Source of the DNA: Gnetum montanum
Lineage: Eukaryota; Streptophyta; Gnetopsida; Gnetales; Gnetaceae
Direction: 5' to 3'
Assembly (NCBI GenBank): GCA_015680685.1
Contig: MNCI01037718.1
Coordinates: 1 to 64,000, forward strand
Length of the DNA stretch: 64,000 nt
The notes beneath the pieces were generated by a model. It made no database searches, was not told the origin of the DNA, and saw only the letters and a list, made by a program, of their open reading frames with translations. Below are positions 32,571 through 45,124 of the stretch, in pieces. A program made the translations under genes and the position numbers. Numbering within the stretch: the first letter of the stretch is position 1; the number at the start of each line of letters is the position of its first letter.

Positions 32571-35500
32571 AATTACATGAAGAAACGAAAATTAAGAGCC
32601 TACATTTTAGTTTTCTTTATTTGAGAATGATATAATGTGTTTATTTTTATCCTTTTTTAATTTTAGAATGGTATAATACATATAGTAGTGTAATGGGATA
32701 GAATAATTACTCAATGAAATAAAAAGTTTATGATTTGCAACTTCTTAGTTAAGAGGTGTTTGTGTAGTCATGGCTTGCATTTTACTAGTTTATAGGTATT
32801 AAAATTGAACCATCACATGTATTCAGAATATCTAACAAGAAATTAAATACTAAAGAATGGAAATTAGTAAATAAACTTAAAGCATGAATTTCACTGTGGA
32901 TCTATTAATATACTATTAAATACTACATTAGCACTTTCTCAGCCATGATTATCCCAATCAGAGCCTTTCATCCTTCACCATCTTAATTTGAAATAATGCA
33001 TAGATTGAAAAAAGAAAGATTTTTTATTTGTTTGTTTAGAAGTCAATGTTACTCATTAGAATTGAACATGTCACTCAAGGTTGCTAAGTTAACACTATTA
33101 CCATTAAGCTAATACCTCATTGTTAAATAAATGAGAAGTCTATGTGGGGCTATTCCTACCATGACATAAGACTTTCTAGGTAATCAACTAAAGTAAAATA
33201 TAATAGAATTTTCAAATTAAATAAATTTTTCCAAATTGTAAAGCCCACACATATATGTAATATGCTATGATCAAAGAGGGAATGAAAAAAATCATTGTTT
33301 TTGTATTTTTTGGGAGAAAAACATATAATTTGAGGAAAAAAACATCAAAATGAAAACATATATAGTAAACTTAAAAAGCATAGATTGAAAAATCAAATGA
33401 ATAGAAAAATCCCCAATAAGTTTTAGGGATTGGATTAGAAAAATCAAAATAAATCACTACAAAAATCCAATGTAAATCTATAGAATTAGTAAAATAAAAA
33501 TTATATCTATTGATCTTCTCTTCTGAATTTCCTCATTTTTCTCATTCTAATGTCAAGTTGGAGTGAAAAGTAAACTATAGAATTTTTAGTTTATATCTAC
33601 AATAAAAACTAGTAAAAAAGATATTATATTTAAAAACAATAAAAATATATTACTGTACATCAATTTAGTAATGGTAGGTTTCCAAAACTATAAAAAAATG
33701 TCTAGAGGATAGCCTAAAACACTTACAAAAAAATGGAGGAATTATTGGAGAAAAGCCTTTAACACATTATGACATGTTTTCCAAACCCATATATACCTGT
33801 GACTGCCACAAAGCATGGTCAAAGCCTTTGAGTTTATGATATTGAGGTTGAGGTTGAAGTGAAAACGAATTGAGATTGATCAGCCTTTGTCTTCTCATTG
33901 GAAGAAATTGGGGAACTCTCACAAGTAAATCATTTTTTTTGGTCCTTTTCATGCCTACCTAATTGAGCTAAGGATTTCAACTTGGCTTATGCATTATTCA
34001 ACATATATATTAAAATTATTATGGAATCAGACTGAATGATTGTAGCTCTTAAAAATTACTTTATAATATCATCCTAAGTAAGCAAAAAAATGATGATATA
34101 ATTTATTAAGCTTTTTTGAGCTTGGTTGTAGGTTTGGCTTTGCAGTGAAGCTTCCATTCGAATGGGTTTGAGGTTTTGTCTGGTCTTTTACAAGGAAGCA
34201 TCTATAACATCCTCCTTCTTAAACCATAAGTTGGAAAGCATTACGTTAGGTAAAACCCCTAATGAATAATTGACCATGCCAAGGAATAAGATATAGAACA
34301 AATTACATAGTGAAAGAAAGCACAAGGAGCCTAGCAAGAAGATAGGACACAAGATGAAACTAAACAATGGAAATAAAAGAACATGCAAATATAAAATTAT
34401 GTTAAACATATATGCTAGAAACTTAGTCTAACTAGATATACATTAAAGTAAAACATCTACCAAAATTATGTATTGAACAAGAGAATTAAATGAATTAAAA
34501 ATTTAAATCTTTATAAATATATTATCTACATAATATCAGAGTTCTAGCCCATACAAAATCCATAAATCCAACAACTTTAAAAAGGGAACTAATGTCTAAC
34601 ATAATGCTAAAATGTCTAATACATAAATATCAAAAGCTCAAATCTAAGAATGAAACATCATAAATACACTAGAAATAGATTAGTGAACCATCTAAGATCT
34701 TCAATCTCTACCCAATCCAATCAACTTGTAAATGAAAGGAAATATTAATATAAAATGAGTGAGGAAACTTGACACCATCTCCAAGTAAAGAATCAGTAGA
34801 TATCATGAGAGTTAGGTGAAGAATTGCTATCTTGAAAAACATGTTAGCTTAAGAACATCTAAAGAAGTAAACAAATGTACATCTAAGCATCCAACTAGCA
34901 AACATTACTAATACCATGATTTACCAACTCTAATAATCATTGCAAACAAGGAGGCTAGTACATAACACGCTTAGTGTCATATGTGTATCAATTTTTGAAA
35001 CGTATATTCATCCTATTCAAATTACAAAATCTTAAAAAAAATATAAAATTTACTATGTTCATGGATTTATTATTAGTCTCATAATAGTATATGTCTACCA
35101 AGAATGGCCAAATCATACCAAAACATATATTGCTATTAGAACCATTTCCAAGACCTACCTCTATTTTTCTAGAGGCATCAAGCAAAGAAACTAATGAGCC
35201 ATGGATACACCTTATCATGTAGGATGGGGCCTATAATAAAAGCCACACTAATGCATAGCAGTGACGACCAATGCAGAAACATCTCTAGAAAGCCCATCTT
35301 CATTGGTGAAACAAATTCAGTGATAACTTCAACATTTAATCACCTAATAAACATACAAACATGATAATCCAAATTGATGATGTAGGGAAACAGCCAAAAC
35401 AAAGAATCCAACTCCCCAAGGAAATCCAACAATCTAAGGAATCCAACCAAAATGTCAAATAACTATGGAAAGATCATCATCACCAAGTCCACATAAATTG

Positions 35501-35784
35501 GCTAGAGCTCCATTAGTATGAGGAGTAAGATATCTAATAGTGGAAGCCATAAACCAACTAATGTTTAAGGTAAGAAATACACACTTATGTAAGAAGAGTG
35601 TCCAATACATAAGATCCAAAAATAAAATACCAAAGTTTAAATAGAGATTATAGATTTTGACAAGAATTTAAGAAGATCGGGAACCAATGAAACCAATCAC
35701 CAAACTCATATGAAATATCAAAATTATCGAAACAAGTTTGTTGAAGTGTTGGGCTTGGAAGGGAGACATCTACTAAGATATGTT
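32571..35784. other. Unassigned AT-rich sequence
   Basis: No gene, primer site or LTR pair recognised. Short open frames at 33767-33952, 34188-34409 and 34988-35218 have no family features and are probably chance. Confidence 0.4.
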
Positions 35785-35982
35785 ATGAAGAGTCTAATGA
35801 GATGTCATGAAGACTCTAAAAATATTACATAAAGACTTTGAAGAATTGTTATGAATACTCTAACAAGATATCACAAAGACTTTGAAGAGTTATCATGAAG
35901 ACTTTGATGATATATTATGAAGACTTTAACAAGATGTCATGAAGACTTAAATAAGATATCATGAAGACTCTAACGAGATATC
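35785..35982 (+). repeat. 22-bp minisatellite, nine units
   Basis: Nine consecutive units of exactly 22 bp with no insertion or deletion (starts 35785, 35807, 35829, 35851, 35873, 35895, 35917, 35939, 35961). Consensus ATGAAGACTYTAACAAGATATC. Variation is by substitution only. Flanks contain AGACATCT motifs (35764, 36025) like those at 45790-46040. Confidence 0.92.
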
Positions 35983-37438
35983 TATTGGTGGGGGGAGACA
36001 TCAACATTAAAAAGAAGACATCTATAAGTTAGTGGAGATGTCTATACTAAAAAGGAGACATCCTGTATAGGATGGCTTATAGGGAAGAAGTTTCTCTAAG
36101 ATGAAAAATGTCTAGACCAAGTTAGGAAAGAGCAAGAATCATTAAAAAAAAATTCAAATCAATGGAAAAAGTTAAGGAAACCATAGGTAAGGAATCCAAC
36201 AACTCAGAAACAAGAACAAATGGGGAACAAAGAAGATCTAATAATAATACCAATTTGAGAATCAAATTACCATAAAGATAGGATAGGAATCTCATAATGA
36301 AGGATTATATACCCATATGACTGAGAGAACAACATGGATAATATGAAACAAATTTAATTATTACTATTATGAAAGTATAGGAACACAATACCACATTAAC
36401 AAGAGCTCACAATCATTAAAGAAGAAACATGTCAAGGTAAGATATTAATAGGGAATGATCTTAAGATTTTAAATTTTCAATTAAATAAGACTAATCAACA
36501 TTATCCTTCCTAAACTAGAGATAATATAGAAAAAGAATACAATAACTCTAATTTTTTTATTACAAATGAAATTGATCCAACGAATAGTAAAACTCAATCC
36601 AAGAAATTGTTAGTAATGATTCTCATAAAACACACATTTAAAATTGACAAAAATAGCAATACTAACAACCATGAATTACACAAATAAGGGTCTTTTGGAC
36701 TAACTTTCTAAGATGCCCAAAACAATACTGATTAGCCCATAAGTAGCATAATAATAGAGGATTTAATATCACCAAATCCATTACATATATTCATAATCCT
36801 ATTAATTTATATGAAAAAGAAGCCCAGATTACTCAACTTCAAATCTATATGAAAAAGTCCACATGAGAAGAAAGAAACTTAAGAGAGATCCAAAAGAAAA
36901 AGCATAACTTATCAAGGATTCACCAAGACCTCTACCAGCTTTAGTTTATAACAGTACCTCTATGTCATGTTCTTGAAATCATCAACGTGTGTGGAATGAA
37001 AGAGGTGTGAAAATTTTAATGGAAGATTACTAAAAATCATGGAAAGGGAAAAATCAGCTAGTTACCAAAAATAAGAGTTGAAGTAAAAAAAACTTCCATT
37101 AATCTCTCTCATCACATACATAACTTCCTCTATTCTCTTGTGACATCCATAAATACCAAAAATAATTAACAAAGCATATGATAATAGACCACTATCCCAA
37201 AATATCCTAATAAATCTCATAAAATAAAACTAAAAGTGATTAAATTAAATATAAATCAAGTGGCTACCAACATAACATAACAAAAAAGGTCATAAAAGCT
37301 TCCTCAAAATGATTCTACTAACTTAGCTCAAGGCATTTAATCTATCTAAATAAATGCAAAAAATGGATGGGATCAAGTTTAACATCATGTACACTAAAAT
37401 GTTTTCTTATCTAGCTGAGCTTTATGATTTAAAAATAG
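35983..37438. other. Unassigned sequence after the minisatellite
   Basis: Continues with AGACATC/AGATGTC motifs to about 36065 (35997, 36022, 36043, 36056). Nothing coding recognised after that. Confidence 0.4.
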
Positions 37439-38110
37439 TTTGTAGAACCATAGTTTTGGTTCTACAAAGGGCTTTTTTAATTGGTTTTGCCAAATTAGCT
37501 CTTAGAATTAGCCTTTAGAACAATTTTTAGTTCTACAAGAGCTCTCTTATTTTGTTCTACCACATCAATTATATTGTCATCTTCTTTGGTAGGGCCAAGA
37601 TAAGTAAAGAAAACATTTATCTCTTAGCTTTTTAATCCAACTTAGCTCCTAGCCACACAATCTTGTAGAACCAAAATCACAATTGGCACTAGAACCAAAT
37701 TTGGTTCTACAAGGCTTACATGAAAAAAGAAGAAAATATTTTGGAAGGGTTTTTTCATTAGACAATTTCCATATGCCACATTAGTGTGAAAAATGGGGTC
37801 TAATATACTTTTAAAAATAGGAAAAGAGCTATAAGAAGTGCAACTCATTTAGAACTAGTTTTGGTTCTACTAGGCTTATGCCAAAGCATATATGATATGT
37901 TATCTTAAGAAGAGGAAGCATTTTAGAAACCTTTTTTGGTTCTATGAGAGTTATTATAAAAGAAGAAGCATGTTTTCCACATAGAACAAAAGCTTGAGGT
38001 AGACAAACCTAGCTAGTTTATAAGAGAGCCTAATACTAAAAAGGCTTTAGTGTATCATGTTAGCTTAAAGAGAGACAATGCCTTACAAAAAGCATTTGTG
38101 GTTCTACAAA
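37439..38110. repeat. Dyad cluster built on GGTTCTAC / GTAGAACC
   Basis: About ten copies of GGTTCTAC or close variants in both orientations within 670 bp. Perfect hairpins: arms 37439-37449 / 37458-37468 (11 bp, 8-bp loop) and 37662-37675 / 37700-37713 (14 bp). Inside the latter AGAACCAAATTTGGTTCT at 37691-37708 is an 18-bp perfect palindrome. Possibly the U3 of the copia element that follows, but no LTR pair was found. Confidence 0.75.
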
Positions 38111-38789
38111 AGTAGCATGTTGTTTAGATTTAAAGAGTTATTGAAACTTTTTCTACCATGAAAGCTTGCACTTCATGATCACAAAGCTTCATTTAGAATC
38201 TAAAAAATGATTTTATTCAACTTAGCCTTTTCTCATAAAGATAAAACCAAAAAATATATGAGCCATAAAATCAAAAGCTTATATTACTACAATGTCTTTA
38301 TTTTCTATCTAAAAAAAGTATTCTAAAACTTTTGATTTTTTGTGTTGAGACAAGGTAGAAATTTTTTCTCTTTCTTTATGCTAAAAGCTAATCCTTATGA
38401 GTTGGAGGTTGGTACTTGTGCTCAATTTAGGATTATAAAAGAATCCCTATAGCTTTATTTTATTTTAGATTAATAAAATTACTCTATCCATAGTATATGG
38501 GGAGAGTTTTACAATGGAGTCAGTTGACCAATGTACCAACTTAACCACCTTAAAAGCTCTAAGTATATTTATTGTTTGTTTATCATAGATACTCTATTTT
38601 CTATATTAAGGTTTTAATTTGGGGCTTTTGGATATTCTCTAATTAGATTAATTTTTTATAAGGCCTTAATTCACCCAACCCTTGATGCATTTAGTTATTT
38701 CTCGGAACCAATAATTAGAGTTGGATCCTGGTCAACACTTGTAACCTAATAGTCTATGTTGCATTATTTTTATATCCTACACATGGCAT

Positions 38790-39110
38790 AGAATCAAGGC
38801 TTCTCATCTAATAGAACTCTATAATTTGATGGCTTAAATTATCCTCTATGAAAATTCAACATGAATACATATCTCCTAGATCATGATGATGAGGTCTTCA
38901 AGGTAGTTAGGAAAGGAACGAATAATTTAGTGCATGTTGCCCAAGCTAACCCATTGGTTTGTGATTTGGATAAAGTAGTATGTATAAATGATTAATTTGA
39001 AAATTTTTAATGCTCAAATCCTTTAATGAAGGCAAGGTAAGCTTTGGTAACAAAGGTAAGGCTATGGTAAGAGGTATTAGCTTCATTAAAAATCACAATA
39101 ATTTCCCTAA
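38790..39110 (+). pseudogene. gag: copia gag remnant
   Basis: Readable residues LNYPLWKFNMNTYLLDHDDE and VFKVVRKGTNN (about 38830-38920) match the N-terminal copia gag pattern (DGxNYxxWKxxMxxYL). Most of gag downstream is deleted: by about 39030 the sequence already resembles the protease/pre-integrase part (GKVSFGNKGKA). Confidence 0.7.
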
Positions 39111-39149
39111 AGTTCATAATGTTTATTTTTGTTAATGGCTTGCATTATA

Positions 39150-40450
39150 ATTTGTTGAGCTTAGGATAGTTTTCAAAGGAAGGCTATAAAATCTTGTTTA
39201 TGAATGAGAAATTCCTATTAGAAAATTAAACAATTGTATTTTAAAGCTTATGTTACATGAGTAGAAAATAATATATATTCTATAGGAGTAGCCTCAATGT
39301 CTAACTCTCATTTCTAAGATAAGTAGTAGTAAGCAGTAAGTTATGACACAAATGACTAGGGCACTTAAGTTTAGCAAGCATCTAAGCTTTCATCAAGGCT
39401 AAAATCATAAGAGGAATTGATCATGTAAGTGAGTTAGAAGAGGTGTGTTCTAGATGCCAACATGGTAAGTCAACTAAAGCTACTTTTAAGCCAATGAATT
39501 TCCATGGTAAAGATAAGCTTGAATTACTACATATGGATGTCTTTGGATGTTTTAATGTAGTTGCTTTTAATGGCAAAAAATATTTCTTTCTTATTATTTT
39601 TTTTTTCGGAAAAGGTCGAGTGTATTAATTCCAAAAAAATGCAGCTATACATCTGTACAGCTCAGGCCAGAGCTGCTGGCCCCATGCCGCCCAAAGGTAG
39701 GGCTCCAAAAACAAATCCCCAGGCCTGCCCTGCCGCGGCAAACCCACGGTGGTCGGCCAAGACTGAAAGGGCCGTTATTATTGATGATTCTACTAGAATA
39801 ACATATATTCAGAAAAGTTCTGATGCATTTAACTATTTTAAGGCATTTAAAACTATGATTGAAACTAAAACAAGGCTTAAAATCAAAGCTATTAGGATTG
39901 ACAATGGAGGTGAGTTAAACCCAAATAAATTTTATGATCTATGAAAAGATTAAAATATCAAGAGGCAGTTCTCATCAACTAGAATACCTATGTAGAATGG
40001 TGTTATAGAGAGGAAAAATAGAACTATATTCAAGATGATTTGAGCAATGATGAATGAGAACAATGTACCAAAATATCTATGGAATAAGGTAGCAAAAATA
40101 GCTATGTATATTACCAATAAATGTTTAGTAAGAGTAAATAATGATATGACTCTTTAGTAAATGTGATATTATAAAATGACTAATGTTCAATATTTCAATT
40201 TTCTATAGGAAGTACTATATTAAGAATTAAGATAATTTTTGTAAGCTTGATCGCCATTGTCAAGATTGTTTTTTTATTGGATATTCTAGTCATTCAAAAG
40301 CTCATCATTACTTAAATTTAAAAACATTAAAGATTATTGAATCACCTTATGTTAATATTGATGAATTATTAGAAGAAGCTAAAAATATGGTTGTGAAAGG
40401 TAAAAATGTAGATGGATAAGAAAATGATGATGGCATTCCAACATTTAAAC
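39150..40450 (+). pseudogene. pol: copia integrase, split by an insertion
   Basis: CSRCQHGKSTKATFKPMNF and LELLHMDVFGCFNVVAFNGK (39446-39590) are the pre-integrase zinc finger end and first catalytic Asp region. After the 176-bp insertion the core continues with IDDSTRITYIQKSSDAFNYF (39778 on), IRIDNGGELNPNKF (about 39892, second Asp) and VIERKNRTIFKMI (about 40004, Glu). Stops follow. Confidence 0.85.
39599..39774 (-). mobile_element. Truncated non-LTR (LINE/SINE-like) insertion with TSD
   Basis: A GC-rich 176-bp block that begins on the plus strand with a T-run and TTTCGGAAAAGGTCGAG, i.e. on the minus strand ends CTTTTCCGAAAAAAAA, like the 3' tail of plant LINEs. It is flanked by TTATTATT at 39591-39598 and 39775-39782. 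Removing one duplication and the insert restores the copia integrase frame (FFLIIIDDSTR). No A/B box seen, so a 5'-truncated LINE is more likely than a tRNA-SINE. Confidence 0.82.
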
Positions 40451-40779
40451 AAGCTAATGATATTGAAGAAGAGTGACTAGTCTCTACTGATGAAGCAAAA
40501 ATAGAGTAAGAGGCTATGTATGATGATTGTTTGCGGAGGAGAATTCAAAGGTTCATATCCATGATAGATATCCTTAAGACACCTCTTACACAAAGGATAA
40601 GAAAATATAGAGCAAAAATAAAGGACCATGAATTATTAGTATGTTGTCCTACTTTCTCCATTCCACTAAGAGTCAAATAAGCTCTAGGAAATAAAGACTA
40701 GAAAATGTTCATGGATGAACAGATGAAGTAGATTATAAAGAGCAATACTTGGGAGCTAGTCCCATGCTTAAAAGAAGAT

Positions 40780-42240
40780 AATGTCATTAGAACTTAGTGG
40801 ATCTTTGCAAATAAGCTGAATGATCATGTTGAAGTGATCTAAAATAAGATAAGATTAGTTAAAAAACATTTTGCTTAGATTGAAGAGATGAATTATCATG
40901 ATACTTTTACTCCAGTTGCAAGACTAAAATCTAATAGAATATTTTTAACTTTTGTAGTTTATCAAGAATTTAAGCTTTATCAAATCGATGTAAATTTAAT
41001 TTTTCTAAATGGAGAAATAATAGAAATAGTGTATATTAAATAGTCAAAAGGGTATATTGATACTAAAAAACTAAATCATATGTACTAACTACATAAATCT
41101 TTATATGTCCTAAAACAAGCCCCTAGGATGTGATACACTAAGCTCAATTTATATTTAGCTAAAAATGGATATTTGAAAGTTTTTCTTGATAGTACTATTT
41201 ATATTAAAAATGATAATATAGGATTTTTAGTTTCTCATATTTATATTAATGACATAATTCTTATAGAAACAAGATTAGCTTTAGGCAAAGAATTTATTGA
41301 TGTTATGTGATGAGTGGCGAGGTACCCCTACACTCAACCATACGAATATAAGCGTAGCATGCGCGATCTAGTTGAACTCCGCAAACTAAGTGCCTACACG
41401 CCTCATGAAACACTTAGGGTTAATCATTCGTTGTCTTCCCAGACTTACTTGTAGTTTTCATGGTGTATGGTTAAGTAAGTCTGAGGTATATGATTTTTAT
41501 AGTTTTTATGTTTTATCTCCTATCCTATTCAGGTGAAGGGTTGAGAAGACTAATTAACTCACTCTAACTAACTAACTAAGTCTTAATTAACCTAGCATTA
41601 GCATCTATTCCCACTTACCATTCACACCCTAAACCGATGCAACCTTGGTTACCAAATGCTAATCGTTGCTGGGATCACCAAGCGTAACGCACGTGCTCGA
41701 AGTGGTCGTACTGACGCACTTAACTAGGAGAGAAGGGTTGAGAAAGATTTAATAACTAATAAAGAATTAAATGAAAAATAATAAATAATAGTAAATAAAA
41801 TCCTAATTAGCCTATTCTATGCACTGCAAGGTTTATCTAAGAAGTTCATCCTTATTTCTATACAAAAACTTGTGTTCAGGTACAATGTCTGCTCAAATAA
41901 AGATCCGTTCACTTTGGAGTTCATACTGCGGGCACATGGAAATTAATCTATCTCTGGAGGGGAAAAACTGTCAGATTTTCACTACAGTCTAGGCCTAGGA
42001 TGCAAAACAAGGGAGAGCTGCCTCTTATTTATAGATATGATGACGCACTGCGATATCGTGTGGGATGCGATATCGCTACAGCCGCGATATCGTGTACACG
42101 ATATCGCGTCCCATCACAATGAAATCAAAATTTGAAATGTCTATGATAAGAGAGCTATCTCATTTTTTGTGTCCTTATATTTAACAAATTAAGGATGGAG
42201 CCTTTATTTGTCAAACAAGGTATATTTAATAGATGCTCAA
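40780..42240 (+). pseudogene. pol: copia reverse transcriptase, split by a solo LTR
   Basis: RT blocks: WIFANKLNDHVEV (about 40799), FTPVARLKSNRIFLTF (about 40909), YQIDVNLIFLNGEI (about 40977), KSLYVLKQAPRM (about 41096) and the active site HIYINDIILIE (about 41237), where YVDD has become YIND. The frame reaches KEFIDVM at 41307 and resumes after the solo LTR with MKSKFEMSMIRELSHF at 42120. Confidence 0.85.
41308..42116 (-). mobile_element. Solo LTR (D), CGATATCG subfamily, in copia RT
   Basis: 809 bp from TGATGAG to CCCATCA on the plus strand (LTR in minus orientation). Flanked by TTATG (41303-41307) and CAATG (42117-42121), a decayed 5-bp target-site duplication. The RT reading frame continues across the insertion point. 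TATA box on the minus strand at 42025-42033. Four exact CGATATCG copies lie at 42051, 42068, 42085 and 42099. Homologous to LTR A (inverted) and to 63187-64000. Confidence 0.9.
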
Positions 42241-43085
42241 GAATTTTGACGTGATAGAAGCTAAAACTTCTGCAACTCCTCTTAACATAAGTGTATACCT
42301 CTACAAAGAAGAAGATGGAAAGAACATTGATGCTATAATATATAGATTTATCATGAGAAGCTTGCATTATGCTATAGCTAGTAGGCCTGATATAGCTTTC
42401 ATAGTAGGCTTAATTTCCAAATTTCAATAAAAAGTGAAAGAATTATAGTTGGCGATAGTCAAATAATTTTATGTTATCTAAAAGACATAGTCAGTCATAG
42501 GCTATGGTATCCAAAGCCAAGACCTTTGAAGTACAAGCTTTTGACAAATGTAGATTATGTAGGAAATAAAGATGATAAAAATCCACTAGTGGAAATTGTT
42601 ACTTTGTCAATAATAAACTGGTATCAGAGTTGAGCAAGAAGTAAAGCTCTATAGTTTTATCTTTGGCTAAAGTAGAATATGATCTTGCCTCACACTATTA
42701 CATAAAAATTCTCTAGATGATGAAATAATTAAAACTTTTTGGAATAACATTCTCTAGCCTAATAATTATTTATTGTGATAATAATGTTGTTATTTCTATT
42801 TCTAAAAATTGTTTGTTTCATTGTAGAAACAAGCATATTAAGATTAACTATCATTTTATCCTAGATCAAGTAGAGTTGTAGATGGTAAAATTATCATATA
42901 TTTCATCCAAAGAATAAAGATTAAATATTTTTATAAAGGTTTTTAATAAAGAAATATTTCTACATCTAAGAATATTGTTGGATATAACTACTTTACTCAG
43001 ACATACATAAGCCTCTAAATCTCTTAGCACTATTTTAAGGTTTTATTATGAACTAATGAGCTTTATTAAGGGAAGTAGGTAAGTT
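42241..43085 (+). pseudogene. pol: copia RT end and RNase H remnant
   Basis: FDVIEAKTSATPLNISVYLY and IIYRFIMRSLHYAIASRPDI (42243-42430) are the conserved region between RT and RNase H. A decayed RNase H follows to about 42990 (LAKVEYDLA-like, then KNKD, KKYFY). A purine run at 43070 may be the polypurine tract. Confidence 0.75.
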
Positions 43086-44471
43086 TATATTGCAAGAAAA
43101 CATGATGCTTTTAAGATGTACTAGACGAACTAAGAGCCCATGTTAAGTTTGTTGAATCCTTAGTGCCATAGACTATGGGTTCATGTATTCCCTTAGGGAT
43201 CATGACCACAGAATGACCTTGATTTTGCCTCTAAATATGAAGGATGTAGCAACTCTAAGAGTTCATGGGCGAAGTACAGGGTCTTAATATCTTGCTCTAT
43301 AAAGCCTCTTCTTTCTTTACATATTCAAGATGCCAAATATCTCTATCTCTCTTGCTTCAAGCATTCCTATCATTTTCACATCATAATCCTTTTCATCTCC
43401 TTACTAAAATTATTTTATGCCTTCCACTCTTATTTACTTATTTTCCACTTTATTTTAACTTGGATGTTCATCAATGCTTGATCCTTCTCCACTCTACACT
43501 TCCTAGATGTTTCCCAAACTCTCTAAAATCCTCTTGATTCATACAAAAGCACTTTTTAGTATCCATATCTATGATGTTGTCTATTTTTCTTCTTGATTCT
43601 CCATTATATTCTATGTCTTTTTTTTTCTATTCTTGATGTGACAAGTCATTTTTTCATTATTACAACTAAGTTCTGAACTTGACAGTTCATTGACAAAGAG
43701 GTTCAACATGATTTGTACTTAAGCTCATATGTGTATCTCTAAGTTTTCTTACTCTTAACTCATAATGTATTTGATTTTCTCTTATCTGTTTTTATCGCCT
43801 ATGTTTAATCTAAGTACTGATAGAAGAACCTTCTTTTCATCTTTTTTTCTAACAAAAAGACAAAGTGATGTACAATGTGAATATATTTGAGTTGTTTTAT
43901 CATACAAAGTGAAGATGATTTATTTGTGCTTTTGATGGGTACTAACTGTAGTGTTAGCTTTTTTATTGACTATATTCTCTATATTCTTAATGATTTCTTT
44001 GTATAAGGTTGTTGCATTTCTCAGCTTATCTTATGCTTGAGTGAGTAATTTTCATCTATTTTTAAGATGTAGTACACTTTTGACTCCTTAACTGAATCTA
44101 AGCTATGTATGTCTAATTAGCTAAATGTGTGTCCAATGTTTTATTTAATTGTTTGATTGAGTTATAGGGAGGATCAAATGTTTGTTGTAGCTTTTTCCAT
44201 ATTCTGTATACAAAATCTTGTTTCTCCATCAATTGCAAAATTTGCTAAACACACTCAGTGTACTCAACATCTACACCATTTTACTGTTATCATTTACTAT
44301 GGTATTTTTTGAGAGGGGTCTTTTTAAACCATTTTCTCACAATAAAAATCTCATTTAAAATTTACAAATGTGAAAGTTTGAGGCTTTCAACACTTCACTC
44401 TTAAGCAATGGAATATAGAATTTCATTCTTGTCATAGTTGTTTCTAAGTTTTAAGTAAATAATTACTCATT
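43086..44471. other. Unassigned sequence between two elements
   Basis: May start with the 3' LTR of the copia element, but no matching 5' copy was found. The open frame 43265-43537 is low-complexity Leu/Ser-rich with no family signature. Confidence 0.35.
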
Positions 44472-44488
44472 GACTTACTTTGATACCA
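44472..44488 (-). other. Possible primer binding site of an eroded minus-strand element
   Basis: On the minus strand TGGTATCAAAGTAAGTC resembles the tRNA-iMet site. Sequence to the right could be an LTR, but I found no second copy and no gag to the left. Confidence 0.35.
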
Positions 44489-45124
44489 TATGAAGTTTAT
44501 AGGATTAATGATGAATAACTCAATAGCTTGATGCTTAAATAGAGAAAAACTAGGATACACATCAAAATACCTCAGCCTAAATATTTAAGATACACAAAGA
44601 GTAATGTAAAATAGAATGACCAATTATAACCACAAGTAATAGTTATAATTGAGTATTAATAGGTAGATTAATAAATATTAATAATAAGTAAAAAATAATA
44701 TGACACTGTAATGGTGTAAGTAGCTAATGTTCATAATGTATTATGGTGAAATGAATAAACTATAAACACAAAACATAATAAATATTTCATACAAGAAGTA
44801 ATATTTTTACTAATAAAAAGATCCATGATTCAAGGAAGATGGCTAAAATATTCTTCTAAAAAGTGGTGAAGTAACATGGTTTACCCCAAAGAACTATAAG
44901 TGACTATAATAGCAACATTATGAGTGTGTTTTAGTAGGAGTTATGACAATGATTAGGTTGCAATTTTTTCTACTACCATCTACCACCCTACCAATAGTCA
45001 CATATGCTCCTTATCATTTCTTGTCATTCTAACATTTCCAAGAATTTAGTTGATGTGCAATGATGGTGTCATCCTTTCAAGTAAATGCCTATGAATGCTA
45101 GGCATTGAGCTTGTTGAGTAATGT

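Larger units (their letters stand above)
38790..43085 (+). mobile_element. Ty1/copia element on the plus strand, twice interrupted
   Basis: gag fragment, pre-integrase/integrase, RT and RNase H in copia order. Interrupted by a non-LTR element fragment at 39599-39774 and a solo LTR at 41308-42116. The 3' end has a purine-rich AAGGGAAGTAGG near 43070. LTRs not clearly resolved; the leader at 38440-38790 may hold the end of the 5' LTR. Confidence 0.85.

Noticed and set aside
35785-35982. CRISPR-like array
   Set aside because: Units are contiguous 22-bp tandem copies without spacers, and the setting is a plant nuclear genome.
39561-39944. 127-codon plus-strand frame looking like a novel protein
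   Set aside because: It is a chance fusion of copia integrase sequence with the inserted non-LTR fragment 39599-39774.
43265-43537. 90-codon plus-strand frame
   Set aside because: Leu/Ser/Phe-rich product from pyrimidine-rich sequence, no family signature; likely chance.
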